Assembly (NCBI GenBank): GCA_015272215.1
Contig: JACYMD010000071.1
Coordinates: 1 to 64,000 of the forward strand
Direction of reading: 5' to 3'
Origin: Rivularia sp. T60_A2020_040
GTDB lineage: Bacteria; Cyanobacteriota; Cyanobacteriia; Cyanobacteriales; Nostocaceae
Length of the DNA stretch: 64,000 nt
Shown here: piece by piece, positions 17,530 through 27,100 of the stretch
How the letters are laid out: every line of letters begins with the position of its first letter
How positions within the stretch are numbered: the stretch's first letter is position 1
The notes under the pieces: generated by a model
Seen by the model: only the letters and a program-made list of their open reading frames with translations
Databases searched by the model: none
Told to the model about the DNA's origin: nothing
Position numbers and translations under genes: made by a program

Positions 17530-18192
17530 ATGAATAAATTATTTCCCAAACTCGGACTTTTCTTGATTATCGTTGCTAATGCTACCCCCGTTTTCGCCGC
17601 ATCAAAATACCAAAATACATCGTTATTAAATCAGCAAATAGCTCATCAACAAAGCTCGCAACCGATTATCACTGCTGGAATCTTTAAAGACGTAAAAAAA
17701 ATTATCGATACAGTTGATAGAGTTGACCGCACAGCAGACAAAATTAGAGTCAGAAAGGTAAAAGAAAACGAGAGAAAAATTAGATTTGAGATGCAACAAA
17801 AGGAACGGGAATTGATATTTCAACAACGTAAAGCGCGTGAAGAAGAAAGAGTTAGAATTCAGGCAGAATATGCAGCAGCAAGAAGAGCCGCAACACAAAA
17901 ACAACTAGAAGAAGCAGCAAGAAGAAGACAGTATTTTAATAGTCTTTCTCCCGAACAAAAAGAAGCTTATATCAAGCAACAACAACAAGTTAAACAAAAA
18001 CAAATGGCAGCGGGCTTGCTTTTATTAGGCTTAATGATGAGCGCTGGTGGAAATAATTCTCCTCAACAAGCACAAGAGCATTACATAATACATGACAACT
18101 CAAGACCAAGCAGCAATCCTGCTCCTAATCCAGTTACACCAATTGGTGGTAACAGTGGTTTTTATGGAGATTGCCATCATGCTGGTTGCTAA
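17530..18192 (+). CDS. Secreted charged coiled-coil protein
   Basis: The protein is 220 residues from ATG 17530, chosen because it starts a proper signal peptide (MNKLFPKLGLFLIIVANATP, cleavage after VFA). An upstream in-frame ATG at 17464 would add 22 residues. Residues about 55-150 are highly charged, Arg/Glu/Gln-rich helix (RFEMQQKERELIFQQRKARE), followed by a short hydrophobic segment (MAAGLLLLGLMMSAGG) and a Pro/Asn tail ending in DCHHAGC. The tail Cys/His cluster could bind metal. No family is recognised. Confidence 0.6.
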   Translation: MNKLFPKLGLFLIIVANATPVFAASKYQNTSLLNQQIAHQQSSQPIITAGIFKDVKKIIDTVDRVDRTADKIRVRKVKENERKIRFEMQQKERELIFQQRKAREEERVRIQAEYAAARRAATQKQLEEAARRRQYFNSLSPEQKEAYIKQQQQVKQKQMAAGLLLLGLMMSAGGNNSPQQAQEHYIIHDNSRPSSNPAPNPVTPIGGNSGFYGDCHHAGC

Positions 18193-18313
18193 TAACATCT
18201 CAGCTTAAATTTACCATCAATATATTGATAATTAGCTTGATAATCTGGCTAATTATCCTCTCTTCATTTAGCCGAAATAAGTAATTTAACTAAGAGAATC
18301 AGGAATCAAACCA

Positions 18314-18601
18314 ATGAAACAAATGCTAACCGTTTCTGGAGGAGTTTTGTTTGCGATCGCAATTATATCGGCAATTTTTGGAGGTGGATTTTTCGTTCAG
18401 AAACTACAATTTGAAAACGAACTAGCCAACCGGGGTGATTTCAATAAAACTGTCAGTAAAATTATAGGTTTGGATGAATTTAACAAGCAAAAACTAGAGG
18501 GAATACAAACTGGAGTTAACACCTCTTTTGCAGTTGCAGGAATATGCGGAGTTCTGGGAATTGGACTTGCGATTGCTGGAAAAACTAAAACCGCACAATA
18601 A
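18314..18601 (+). CDS. Small two-helix membrane protein
   Basis: The protein is 95 residues. Two transmembrane segments (about 8-28 and 68-88) flank a short polar loop (FENELANRGDFNKTVSKIIG). No family is recognised. It lies between secreted-protein genes on the same strand with spacers of 121 and 20 bases, so it is probably co-transcribed with the DUF4833 gene that follows. Confidence 0.6.
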   Translation: MKQMLTVSGGVLFAIAIISAIFGGGFFVQKLQFENELANRGDFNKTVSKIIGLDEFNKQKLEGIQTGVNTSFAVAGICGVLGIGLAIAGKTKTAQ

Positions 18602-18621
18602 GGAAATAAGTCATTAAAATC

Positions 18622-19188
18622 ATGTTCAAATTTACATCCAAACCCCAAATCAAACTAGCGCAAATTTTATCAATTACAAGTGCGATCGCATTAACATTAC
18701 CTTCGCTTCCTGCCTACGCAAATAATTTTAATAGCATTTTCTTCGTCAGTAAAAGTGACAACCGCAATGTGGTTCATTATGGTGTACAAATCAACCCAGA
18801 TTGCTCCCTCAAAACATCTCAACCTGTATACCCCTATTGGATACTCACAAACGGACGTATCGAAGGTTTAGAAACATTTGAAGTTCCAGCTTTTGGAATT
18901 GCCAATCAATCAGTTTCTGGGAACAAAGTAGTCATGGAAATCAATGGTTTGAAAAACCGCAAAATTCCCAAACAAATCACAATTCAAGCAAATCGTACCG
19001 CAAATCAAGACTGTCAAATTTCAGCTTTTACTACCATCAATGGTGAAAAAACTCAACTCACACGAGTCCATATTGATTGGACAAGAAAAGGTTTTATGAT
19101 TCCTAGTGGAACAGTCCATAGTGTCACTTTTTTCGGTGCAAATCAACAACGGGAAAATATTCCCTGTCAAGTCAATTGTCGCTTCTAG
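18622..19188 (+). CDS. Secreted DUF4833 domain protein
   Basis: The protein is 188 residues. A signal peptide (cleavage after AYA, about 33) is followed by a beta-rich domain with DUF4833-type features: FFVSKSDNRNVVHYGVQIN, PVYPYWILTNGRIEGLE and a later ITIQANRT strand. Four Cys in the mature part could form disulfides (NPDCSL, NQDCQI, IPCQVNC). It is secreted to the periplasm or beyond. The role of DUF4833 is not established. The start is 20 bases after the preceding stop, with AAGGAAATAAG upstream. Confidence 0.72.
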   Translation: MFKFTSKPQIKLAQILSITSAIALTLPSLPAYANNFNSIFFVSKSDNRNVVHYGVQINPDCSLKTSQPVYPYWILTNGRIEGLETFEVPAFGIANQSVSGNKVVMEINGLKNRKIPKQITIQANRTANQDCQISAFTTINGEKTQLTRVHIDWTRKGFMIPSGTVHSVTFFGANQQRENIPCQVNCRF

Positions 19189-19230
19189 AAAACTAAAAAT
19201 TACTAACCCACGAATAATATCAACCAAGCT

Positions 19231-19677
19231 ATGAACTTCTCAAAACTTACCCGTAAATTAACTCTACTTATTCTTCCAGTTGCAATTTCATCCAGTGTAA
19301 TTTTACCAACAAGCGTCTATGCACAAAGAAATCCTTCTCAACCAGTTTCTCGTAAACAAGTTTTAAGTAAATTGATAGATACTGTTTGTGAAAATTACCC
19401 TGTAAAGTCAAAAAAATATGGGGGGTGTATGGTACTAACGTTGACAACCGTTTCCACTGCTAATAAATTAAAGATTCCAGCTACTGGATTTAATTTCAAC
19501 AATAAATTACAAAGTAAAAAATTTATTTTACAAACTATCGATCAATTAGCAGAAGATAATGTATTTTTGTCTGCACTGAAAACCGTATCTAGCGATTTAA
19601 CTCTTAAGGAACAAACAGGTATTGTTAGCAACTCCATTCTTAATTATGGAAGGCTCAAGCAGATAGGATATTACTAG
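19231..19677 (+). CDS. Small secreted protein
   Basis: The protein is 148 residues. A clear signal peptide ends in VYA (about 31), and the mature part is helical with two Cys (TVCENYPVK and YGGCMVLTL) likely to pair. No family is recognised. It is the last member of the exported-protein run; after its stop comes a repeat-rich spacer with a perfect 30-bp palindrome that could act as a processing or termination structure. Confidence 0.6.
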   Translation: MNFSKLTRKLTLLILPVAISSSVILPTSVYAQRNPSQPVSRKQVLSKLIDTVCENYPVKSKKYGGCMVLTLTTVSTANKLKIPATGFNFNNKLQSKKFILQTIDQLAEDNVFLSALKTVSSDLTLKEQTGIVSNSILNYGRLKQIGYY

Positions 19678-19699
19678 TAGTTCATGTCATTAATTCTGA
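19673..19699. repeat. 27-bp direct repeat, copy 1
   Basis: The 27 bases starting ACTAGTAGTTCATGTCATTA recur exactly at 19826-19852. The first copy overlaps the last codons and stop of the small secreted protein gene (TAC TAG). The two copies bracket a 126-base interval that includes the 30-bp palindrome. Confidence 0.85.
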
Positions 19700-19725
19700 C
19701 GGGTTTTGTTTGTCTACCGATGTAA

Positions 19726-19755
19726 TGTAGAGACGTTATATATAACGTCTCTACA
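19726..19755. repeat. Perfect 30-bp palindrome (dispersed repeat family)
   Basis: The half-site TGTAGAGACGTTATA is followed directly by its exact reverse complement, giving a perfect palindrome. The same core occurs at 1365-1386 (inside the WD40 gene) and 59054-59075. The family is small, palindromic and non-coding, like a HIP- or REP-type element. Confidence 0.9.
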
Positions 19756-19825
19756 AGATTTCTGGTAAAATCCGACTACTAATAAGGTCATATTAATTAA
19801 GCCATCATAATTCATGAAAAAGACC

Positions 19826-19852
19826 ACTAGTAGTTCATGTCATTAATTCTGA
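19826..19852. repeat. 27-bp direct repeat, copy 2
   Basis: This is an exact copy of 19673-19699. The pair around a palindrome suggests either a duplicated target or a tandem duplication followed by decay. The downstream spacer (to 19962) has no further feature that I recognise. Confidence 0.85.
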
Positions 19853-19962
19853 TAAGTTGTATTTTAGTCCTATTCATAGGACTTTACCTATTAGACGGGA
19901 GTTTATAACCCTCGTCGAGATTGGATCAAAATCCGTCATGTTTTATGGCACAGGACACTAGT

Positions 19963-20712
19963 TTACAAATTACTCAGTTCAAAGTGATTATACATATAAT
20001 CAAGTTGAGTATTTAACCATTGTTGAAACATATTATGAAGAATTTCTTCATATCGTGTTGGTGTTAACTCTGCGGGTATATAATCTTCAACTATAAATAA
20101 ATGGTATCCATGTTCGGTTTTTATCGGACCAATCAACTGTTTGAGTGGTGCATTAAATACCAGAGCTACGATTTGTGGTAAGACAGCCCACCGATATACT
20201 TTTCCTTCATATCCACATTTATATCTACGGTTTTCATCGATATCGTAAATGTGAGCGGCTTGGTAAAAACAGATTTCACCTTCTTCAATTTGATAGTACA
20301 ATTCTTGAGCTAGCTTCTCATCTTTCACTACAAATTGATACAGAGCAACTTGTTCAAACTGTAAGCGATTATGCAAAAAAAACTGTTCCACTTCTTTAGC
20401 AAATAATGCTGAAGCTAACTTTTGACTAAGTAAACTATTGCGAATTCCCACTTCCCAATCTAATGGGGCTAACATTTCTTGTTCAAGCCATCTAACTGTA
20501 TCGCTAGCTTTTTCTAAACGCTTTTCTCGGCGCTGACGATTTGCTTCAATTTCAATTTCTTCTGTTGTGACGTTTATGCCTTTTTCTTGTGCAACTTTTT
20601 CAATTATCTTTTGAGATGCAATATTAATATATATTTCTTTCAATTTGATTTTGCTTTTGATAAAATTGATAACTTCGTCGGGTTCTAGAATGATTTGTAA
20701 ATGCTTATTCAT
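19963..20712 (-). CDS. Parvulin/SurA-type peptidylprolyl isomerase
   Basis: The protein is 249 residues. The N-terminal half is helical, SurA/PpiC chaperone-like (LKEIYINIASQKIIEKVAQE...VTTEEIEIEANRQRREKRLEK). The C-terminal part shows a PpiC rotamase domain (AQELYYQIEEGEICFYQAAH, then PLKQLIGPIKTEHGYHLFIV). There is no signal peptide. In cyanobacteria similar isomerases are encoded near C39-peptidase ABC exporters; a HetC-type exporter lies 3.5 kb away on the same strand. It may help fold an exported substrate, but that link is inferred. Confidence 0.82.
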   Translation of the reverse strand: MNKHLQIILEPDEVINFIKSKIKLKEIYINIASQKIIEKVAQEKGINVTTEEIEIEANRQRREKRLEKASDTVRWLEQEMLAPLDWEVGIRNSLLSQKLASALFAKEVEQFFLHNRLQFEQVALYQFVVKDEKLAQELYYQIEEGEICFYQAAHIYDIDENRRYKCGYEGKVYRWAVLPQIVALVFNAPLKQLIGPIKTEHGYHLFIVEDYIPAELTPTRYEEILHNMFQQWLNTQLDYMYNHFELSNL

Positions 20713-22119
20713 GATTATTTTCTCTAAAAAACTATTATAAAATACAACTATCGGGTTGATAACAAACTATAAATTATCTATAAAAAATCGAATTAATATA
20801 CTAATCTAATTTCGTGTTATCCAAGATGTTTGCTTATTTTCCATCAAAATATATCTGTAAGATATTCTTTTTATTGTTAAGAGTAGAAATACTTAATTTT
20901 TAGCAACCTAGACAATTCAAAGTAAATATATTGCTCGATAATGGAGTTATATCCTGTATCAGATGTTTCATTTTATCAATTTACTCCTCAATAACCTGGT
21001 GAATAACTGCAATAAAAATAGCTTCTCTCAAATTTGTATCTCAAAGCCAAAAAATATCAACTGTAGAAAATACCGAAAAATCTCTAAATAGAGATTATCT
21101 TAAATAACTGAAAATTTGTCAGATATGTAGAGAATATCCAAAAAAAACTGGATGCTAATTATTTTTCTTAGCCTCCAGTTATTAGTAGGATAGATTGTCA
21201 GTATATTTACCGAAAATTAATCGATAAAAAGCATAATTAAACTAGCAATGTATACATAATTTTCTTAGGGATAAAAATATTTTTGTCGTTACTTATTCAT
21301 TTTTCCTTCAGCTAATAAATTTTAAATTTTTATGAGCTTTAGTTATCAAGAAGTTTTGCAATTGTTAAAGGTTTAGTAGGGGGAGGTAAAACCTTAATTA
21401 AATTAGATTGGGGAAATTCACCGCTCTAATTTATTCGCTTAATCTTCCTGGAAAAAAGAACCACCATTCGCAACGATAAACTATAAATATCAACTAATTT
21501 CTTTATATGCCCCGTTTTTTGATTGCCTGCTCAATCAAATTGTTTGCACTTTAATAATTAATCATTGCTTTTCACCTCACAAATAAACTTTTTCAAATAC
21601 TGTTATTGTTGCTATTTATAATTTAATGTATCAAAGAGAATAATATTTGCCATTTTGGCAGATTTATTTCAAAGTAATTATGAATAAATATCTATCTTTA
21701 GATACTAGTAATTCAAATATAAATCATCACAAAAAACATTACTTGATAAATTCTTAAGTAAGTGGGGTTTTGATAAAAGTGGTGTGAGATTACAAATATT
21801 TATCCGAAAAATCCGACTTCTCACGACTTCTCACCTCACAAACAAAGGTGATTAAAATTTTTTTGATATTTTGATATTTATTCTTGGAATTTTCAAATAA
21901 AAGTGCTATATTATAGAACCCTACACAAAAAAGCCAAAAAAATTCAAGCTCTAGTTTAAGCTCTAGAAATTTTATGGATTAAATGCGTCACTTATACAAG
22001 TGTGTAATAAGTAAAAGTAAAACCCGCCATAGGAATAATAATCCGATGACAGGTGATGAATTAAGAGTTGGTAAAACCAAGTATGTTTTCTCAACACTGT
22101 TTAATTTCTGACAGCTTAG
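20713..22119. other. 1.4-kb non-coding spacer between isomerase and hetP genes
   Basis: No ORF of note is found on either strand. It contains a minus-strand hairpin with T-run (21141-21180), a direct repeat AAGCTCTAG around 21950-21970, and fragments of the AGAAGTCGG repeat family near 21809-21834. AT content is high. A non-coding transcript running from downstream of hetP to the hairpin is possible. Confidence 0.5.
21141..21180 (-). terminator. Intrinsic terminator-like hairpin (minus strand)
   Basis: Arms AACTGGATGCTAA (21146-21158) and TTAGCCTCCAGTT (21168-21180) pair with one mismatch. On the minus strand the stem is followed by TTTTTTT (21141-21147, which overlaps the stem base). It lies 940 bases downstream of hetP with no gene between, so it may end a long 3' UTR or an unannotated small RNA. 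Confidence 0.6.
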
Positions 22120-22590
22120 TTAATTGAATTTGCAAAAATTCAATTGTAAATCCCGCTTTTCTTCTGGGTGAAAATCAGATTTCATCGATTGATATTCGCG
22201 GACTTGAGTTTCAAGCCATCTGTCAATATTAGAGCCGCCACGAATTTCTGTCTTCTGTTTACCAACAACCTCAAGATAAGCCAAGTCTTTGATTTTATTT
22301 AAACAACTTGGCGACATATTGCCATCTTTTCTTTTGTGAGGATTCTGCTTGGCTGTGTTTATATTTTCATTACATTGTGGATTTGACTTTTTAGGAGAAT
22401 GTTCTTTAATCAATCTATTATAAGTCCGGTAGGGAATGTAATGTAGAGGATTATAGCCAGCAAAACGCAGCATCAAAACACAAGCCCACGAATACTTACC
22501 CGCTAGAATTGCCTCAACTACTTGATCGAATTGTTCTGAATGTATTGCCTTATCTAAATTGCCACTAATGCCAGAAAAGTCTTGATTCAT
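22120..22590 (-). CDS. hetP: HetP family heterocyst commitment protein
   Basis: The protein is 156 residues, near the 159 of Anabaena HetP. The conserved N-terminal domain is clear: [20 protein letters not shown] followed by [20 protein letters not shown]. The C-terminal part ([20 protein letters not shown]) is less conserved. HetP acts downstream of HetR and promotes commitment to heterocyst formation. Its position downstream of a hetC-type gene on the same strand matches the hetC-hetP order of Anabaena, and separates it from the other HetP paralogs of the family. There is no strong ribosome binding site in front of the ATG. Confidence 0.9.
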   Translation of the reverse strand: MNQDFSGISGNLDKAIHSEQFDQVVEAILAGKYSWACVLMLRFAGYNPLHYIPYRTYNRLIKEHSPKKSNPQCNENINTAKQNPHKRKDGNMSPSCLNKIKDLAYLEVVGKQKTEIRGGSNIDRWLETQVREYQSMKSDFHPEEKRDLQLNFCKFN

Positions 22591-22769
22591 GGTGTTAGTT
22601 GTCTCGAATTAAGTAAATTAGCCTCTAGACTGTGATTTGCTTGAGATAGTCGAAAATCGCTTTGAATTGTTAAAGGAGCATCCGGACAAAAATTTGATGG
22701 CTGATAATCAATGCATCAACTGTATTATTCCTTTTCGATAAAACAGTTTGTTTGTTCTGATTCATGTAA

Positions 22770-23174
22770 TTAATCAGTTTTTGTCCCACCATCACCATTC
22801 AACTTGATAAGACGCTCGCTAATTTTCCTTTTATTTTCTGCATCTTCGTAGCTAGAAATGACCTTTCCATGGATGAAGTTACCACCGTCATTCCTTAGAA
22901 GTGCCAGTTTGATTTGAACTTGCACTAGGCAAGAAGAAAATGTACGAAAGAATCGTGTATTTGCAATTGTTGCTTTAAATGCGAGTAATGTATTACATTT
23001 TGTATTTGCCGTATTTACAAAAGCCTCTGTTTGTGAGGCAAAATTCATCCCCGATACTATCAATTTCTGGGGAGCTAAATGTTCGCTCTTGTGCAAACTA
23101 TGCTGGTTCATCCCTACAATAATGCCCGATTGGCATAAAATTTCGACTGCATTTAACCTGATGATCCTTTTCAT
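22770..23174 (-). CDS. Hypothetical protein between hetC and hetP
   Basis: The ORF is 134 residues and no family is recognised. ATG 23174 has AAAGG 9 bases upstream; later ATGs (residues 22 and 43) are possible starts. The C-terminal third is charged and helical (SSYEDAENKRKISERLIKLN); the middle is mixed with several Cys. There is no signal peptide or clear domain. Its position in the hetC-hetP interval gives it interest, but composition alone does not prove it is translated. Confidence 0.4.
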   Translation of the reverse strand: MKRIIRLNAVEILCQSGIIVGMNQHSLHKSEHLAPQKLIVSGMNFASQTEAFVNTANTKCNTLLAFKATIANTRFFRTFSSCLVQVQIKLALLRNDGGNFIHGKVISSYEDAENKRKISERLIKLNGDGGTKTD

Positions 23175-24193
23175 TAATTTAACCTTTGACTAAAAAGCCG
23201 ACTTTCCTGCCATCGGAACAAATGCTTGCGACTACTGAAATAAATAAATTTCAGTGGCAGTAGGTTGGCAATAGTACTACCATGCTTCAAACAATTACTT
23301 AGAGTCATTTCAGATGACTGGTAATAAAAAATCTAAGTTAGTACTTGGTAGATGCAATTTCGCCTTTTTTCAATTTCCTAAACTCCTAATATAATTCTTT
23401 GGCCCTGATAATATTTTGTATAAATCGAAACTATTTTAGTTTAGGAGTATTTATGTGAAATTTCTTATTTTTAGTATAGCAAACAATAATTCTTCATCTT
23501 TAATTGTTGATAACACATTAGTATTTATACTATTTTTTTTCTGAAATGTCATCTGTCTAGAAAATCAGTTTCACCAACTAAATCTACTTAATATAATTAT
23601 ACGAATACTTAAGTATTGTGCAAGTTTAGATTTTGTCCCTTACTTATTATTTAACGAGGGGTGAGACCCCCTATAAAATTAGGATGTTAATGCTGCAATT
23701 TTTCTTTACTTTGATTTTTTTGCTTGTAATTATTTTTATCTAAGTGACTAAAACCTATCAAATATATATCGTATTGTAATTAGCAAAAATTAGCCATCTA
23801 ATTAAGTCCTGTTTGTCAGCTATTTCTTGATTTACTATCGAAAAAGTTGAGCTAAAAGCTTCACTAATAAAGGGTTTACTGTCTTAACTAGATTGTCATG
23901 ATTTTTAAATTTATGATGATTTTTATTTTAATTGCCAGCAATGAAGCGGAATGAACAGTTGCAAACAATACAGTTTATTGGTATTATCTATCAAATTAAA
24001 TATAAAGTTTTCACATAACATCATAAAATACACTTAATCCAAATGTAAGTGTAGTATAAAGATAGCTATTTCTGCCCGCTTGATTTTACGTAATTATCAA
24101 ATAACTAAAGCCTTTTTACCCCATGTTATGAAGATTTTTATTTGCAAAAGATTTGCATATAGCACTGCAAGTAAATAGTTGCTATAGGTAAGA
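23175..24193. other. Spacer downstream of hetC
   Basis: This is 1 kb of AT-rich DNA without an ORF. It contains a perfect 8-bp-arm hairpin ACTGAAAT/ATTTCAGT (23235-23256) and a GGGGTGAGACCCC-type hairpin near 23656-23668. If hetC and hetP are transcribed together, this would be a long internal untranslated region; otherwise it holds the hetP promoter. Confidence 0.45.
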
Positions 24194-27100
24194 TTAAATG
24201 TTTAATTGCTCTTTTATTAACCTGGAATAAACTATATTTTTTCTCATTAACTCTTCATGAGTACCTTGGTCTACTAAAACACCTCGGTCGAAAAGCAAAA
24301 TAGTATCAGCATTTAGGATGCTACTAAGATTCCGAGTCACGATAAAGGTGGTGCGAAATGTGGATGAAGTATTAATAAAAGCAGCATCAAAGCCAGCTAA
24401 ATTTGGTTGAAACTGATACTCGAAAGCATAATCAACCGAACTGCTAACTTCATCCACAATTAAAATACGGGGATTCTTAATTAAAGCCCGAGCAACAGCT
24501 ATTTTTCGCTGCTGTAACCCGTTGAGCTTTATTCCTGCTTCTCCAATGATGGTGTTGTAACCAAAAGGTAGTTCCTCGATAAAAGCCTGCGCTCCTGCTG
24601 ATTTCGCAACATTTTTAACTTGTTCGAGGCTAAATTCTCGATTGTACAAAGTGATATTTTCTTCGATGGTTCCAGAAAACAGGAAAATTTCTTGGGGTAC
24701 TACACCTAATTGACTCCGCAAAGAATCGGGACACACCTTTTGCATATCGTGTCTATCAATCAAAATACGTCCGCTATCGGGATGGTACAAACCAGTAAGC
24801 AACTTAATCAAAGTGCTTTTACCAGAATCATCTGCTCCCACAATGGCGATGGTTTGTCCGGGTTTGACATGAAAAGAGATATTTTGTATAATATTTTCCG
24901 GTTGTTCTTGATGATTGCCAAAACTCACATTCTCAAAATGCACCTCACCGCGAATTGAAGGTAATATTGTTAAAGGGTTTTGGGGATTTTCTCTATGTGG
25001 AGTAGCTAAAATATCGTCAAGCCTTTCAACAGAAATTAATACTTCCAGGAATTCATCCCACAGCTTTACCAATGCCAACATGGGGTTTATGTTATTACCG
25101 ATCAGCATATTAAAAGCGATAAACTCACCCATGGAAATTTGAGCATTTATTACCATGTGGGTGCCGTACCACAACACCGTGGTATTGCCCAAATGATTGA
25201 TCAAACTAGTTGCAAACTCTAAACTATTAGTGATTTTTTGACCTTTTTGTCGTATCTCCATTGTCTGGGTAAAACGTTCTTCCCAGCGCGATCGCAAATA
25301 ATTCTCCGCAGCGTTAGTCTTAATTGTGACAATACCAGTAATCATTTCTACGATTGCAGAGTTTTGAGCAGCAAAGTTAAAAGAATATTCTCGCTGTAAA
25401 TTTTGCAAAAATAGATTTGTAACCGTACTCAAACCCATCATCAGTAAAATCAAACCCACCACCACCGAAGTGAGTTGCCAACTGTAATAAGCCATCAGCC
25501 CAAAGTAGATAACCGTCATCAACCCATCCAAAATGGTAGTTATGGCTTGACGAGTTAAAAAACGGTGAATTTTGGGATTTTCTTGAATTTGACTGAGAAT
25601 ATCTCCCACTCTGCGAGATGCAAAAAAAGATAATGGTAAATTCAAGGTATGACCGATCAAATTACCAATCAAAGTTAAATCCAAGCGATTAGATAAATAA
25701 TCCAGCAAACAACGACGGATTGATGTTAAAGCGATACGCCCCAATCCGAATACAAGAAAACCAACAGCAAAAATATTTATCGAATCAAAGTTAGAATTAA
25801 AGTCATTGACGGGAATAATTGCATCTATTACATTTTGGGCTACTATCGCTGGAACTATACCCAAAAGTGGTAATAGTATCGAAATAATCACTATTTTTGC
25901 TAATACAAGCCGATAATCCCTAAAAGATTGCAGCAAGCGACTCAACGAGATTATTTCGCTCTTGCGTTCGTAAAAACGCTCTGTTGGAGATAAAAGTAAA
26001 GCATATCCCGTAAAATTTGCTTCAAATTCCGAACGAGAAACCCATCGTTTATTTATCGCTGGGTCTGAAATTAACACACTTTTACCCTTGATTAACCACA
26101 CAACAATGTAGTGATTACCCTGATAATGGGCTATCCAAGGTAATTTTTGAGACTCTAATTCACTCACAGCACCTCGTACTGCTAAAGCCTGATATCCCAA
26201 GCTTTGAGCCGCATTAGCTAAATCGCTAAGTTCCGCACCCATAGAATTGATGCGTGCTATTGAACGCAGGGTATTCAGACTAAAACGCTTACCCCAAAAT
26301 TGACTAATCATTGCCAGACTTGCGGCACCGCAATCCGATGAACTTTGCTGTTGAATAAAAGGGTAATTCCGAAACCAGCGTCGCGGAGGATGTTGATTTT
26401 TGAATTTTATATACTCAGTGAATTTCTCATCTTCTTCCCCAGCTTCTTGCTCAAATTCCGACTCAACTTGATAGTCTTTCTCCTCTCTTTCGTTTTTTAG
26501 CTCTTGTTTAATTGCTTCTTTTTGACTTCTTAACTCTGGTACAATCTCCGCGACTAAATCAAAGTGTTCTTTCGGTAGATAGAATAGCGATAAATCCGTT
26601 AAAGATATCAAATCCTCTGGAATCATCTGAGGATATCCCCAACTCTCACCGACAATCGGCAATGCTTCTTTCCCCGAAATGCTGCCAATTTCCCCGCTAA
26701 CAAGCCAAAAACGACCTTCTGATGGAGATGATGTTATTAAAGGTGAACCAGCAGTAATCTTGATGTTGAGAAAATAAGGAAGTAATTTTTGTAGAGTTGG
26801 GGTATTTTGTGATAAAGGCAGTTTCGCTGAACGCAATTCTGTCAGCGTCTTGAAAAAAATCAATTTTTGACGTGATTTACTTGCTTCCGAGAAATAATCG
26901 TGCAAAACAGGATAAAGCTGTAACCAAGTATCAAGATCCTGTAAAGAAATTTGCGCTATAATTCCGCTACTAGATGCAACAGCTCGATATTCGGCAAAAT
27001 CATCGCAAAATGCATTATCTCCTCCAAAAATTTGATTTGGATTGAGTAATTGAATTGAAACTTGCTTTTTTAAACATCTATCAAAAGCCAGCAAACGGAC

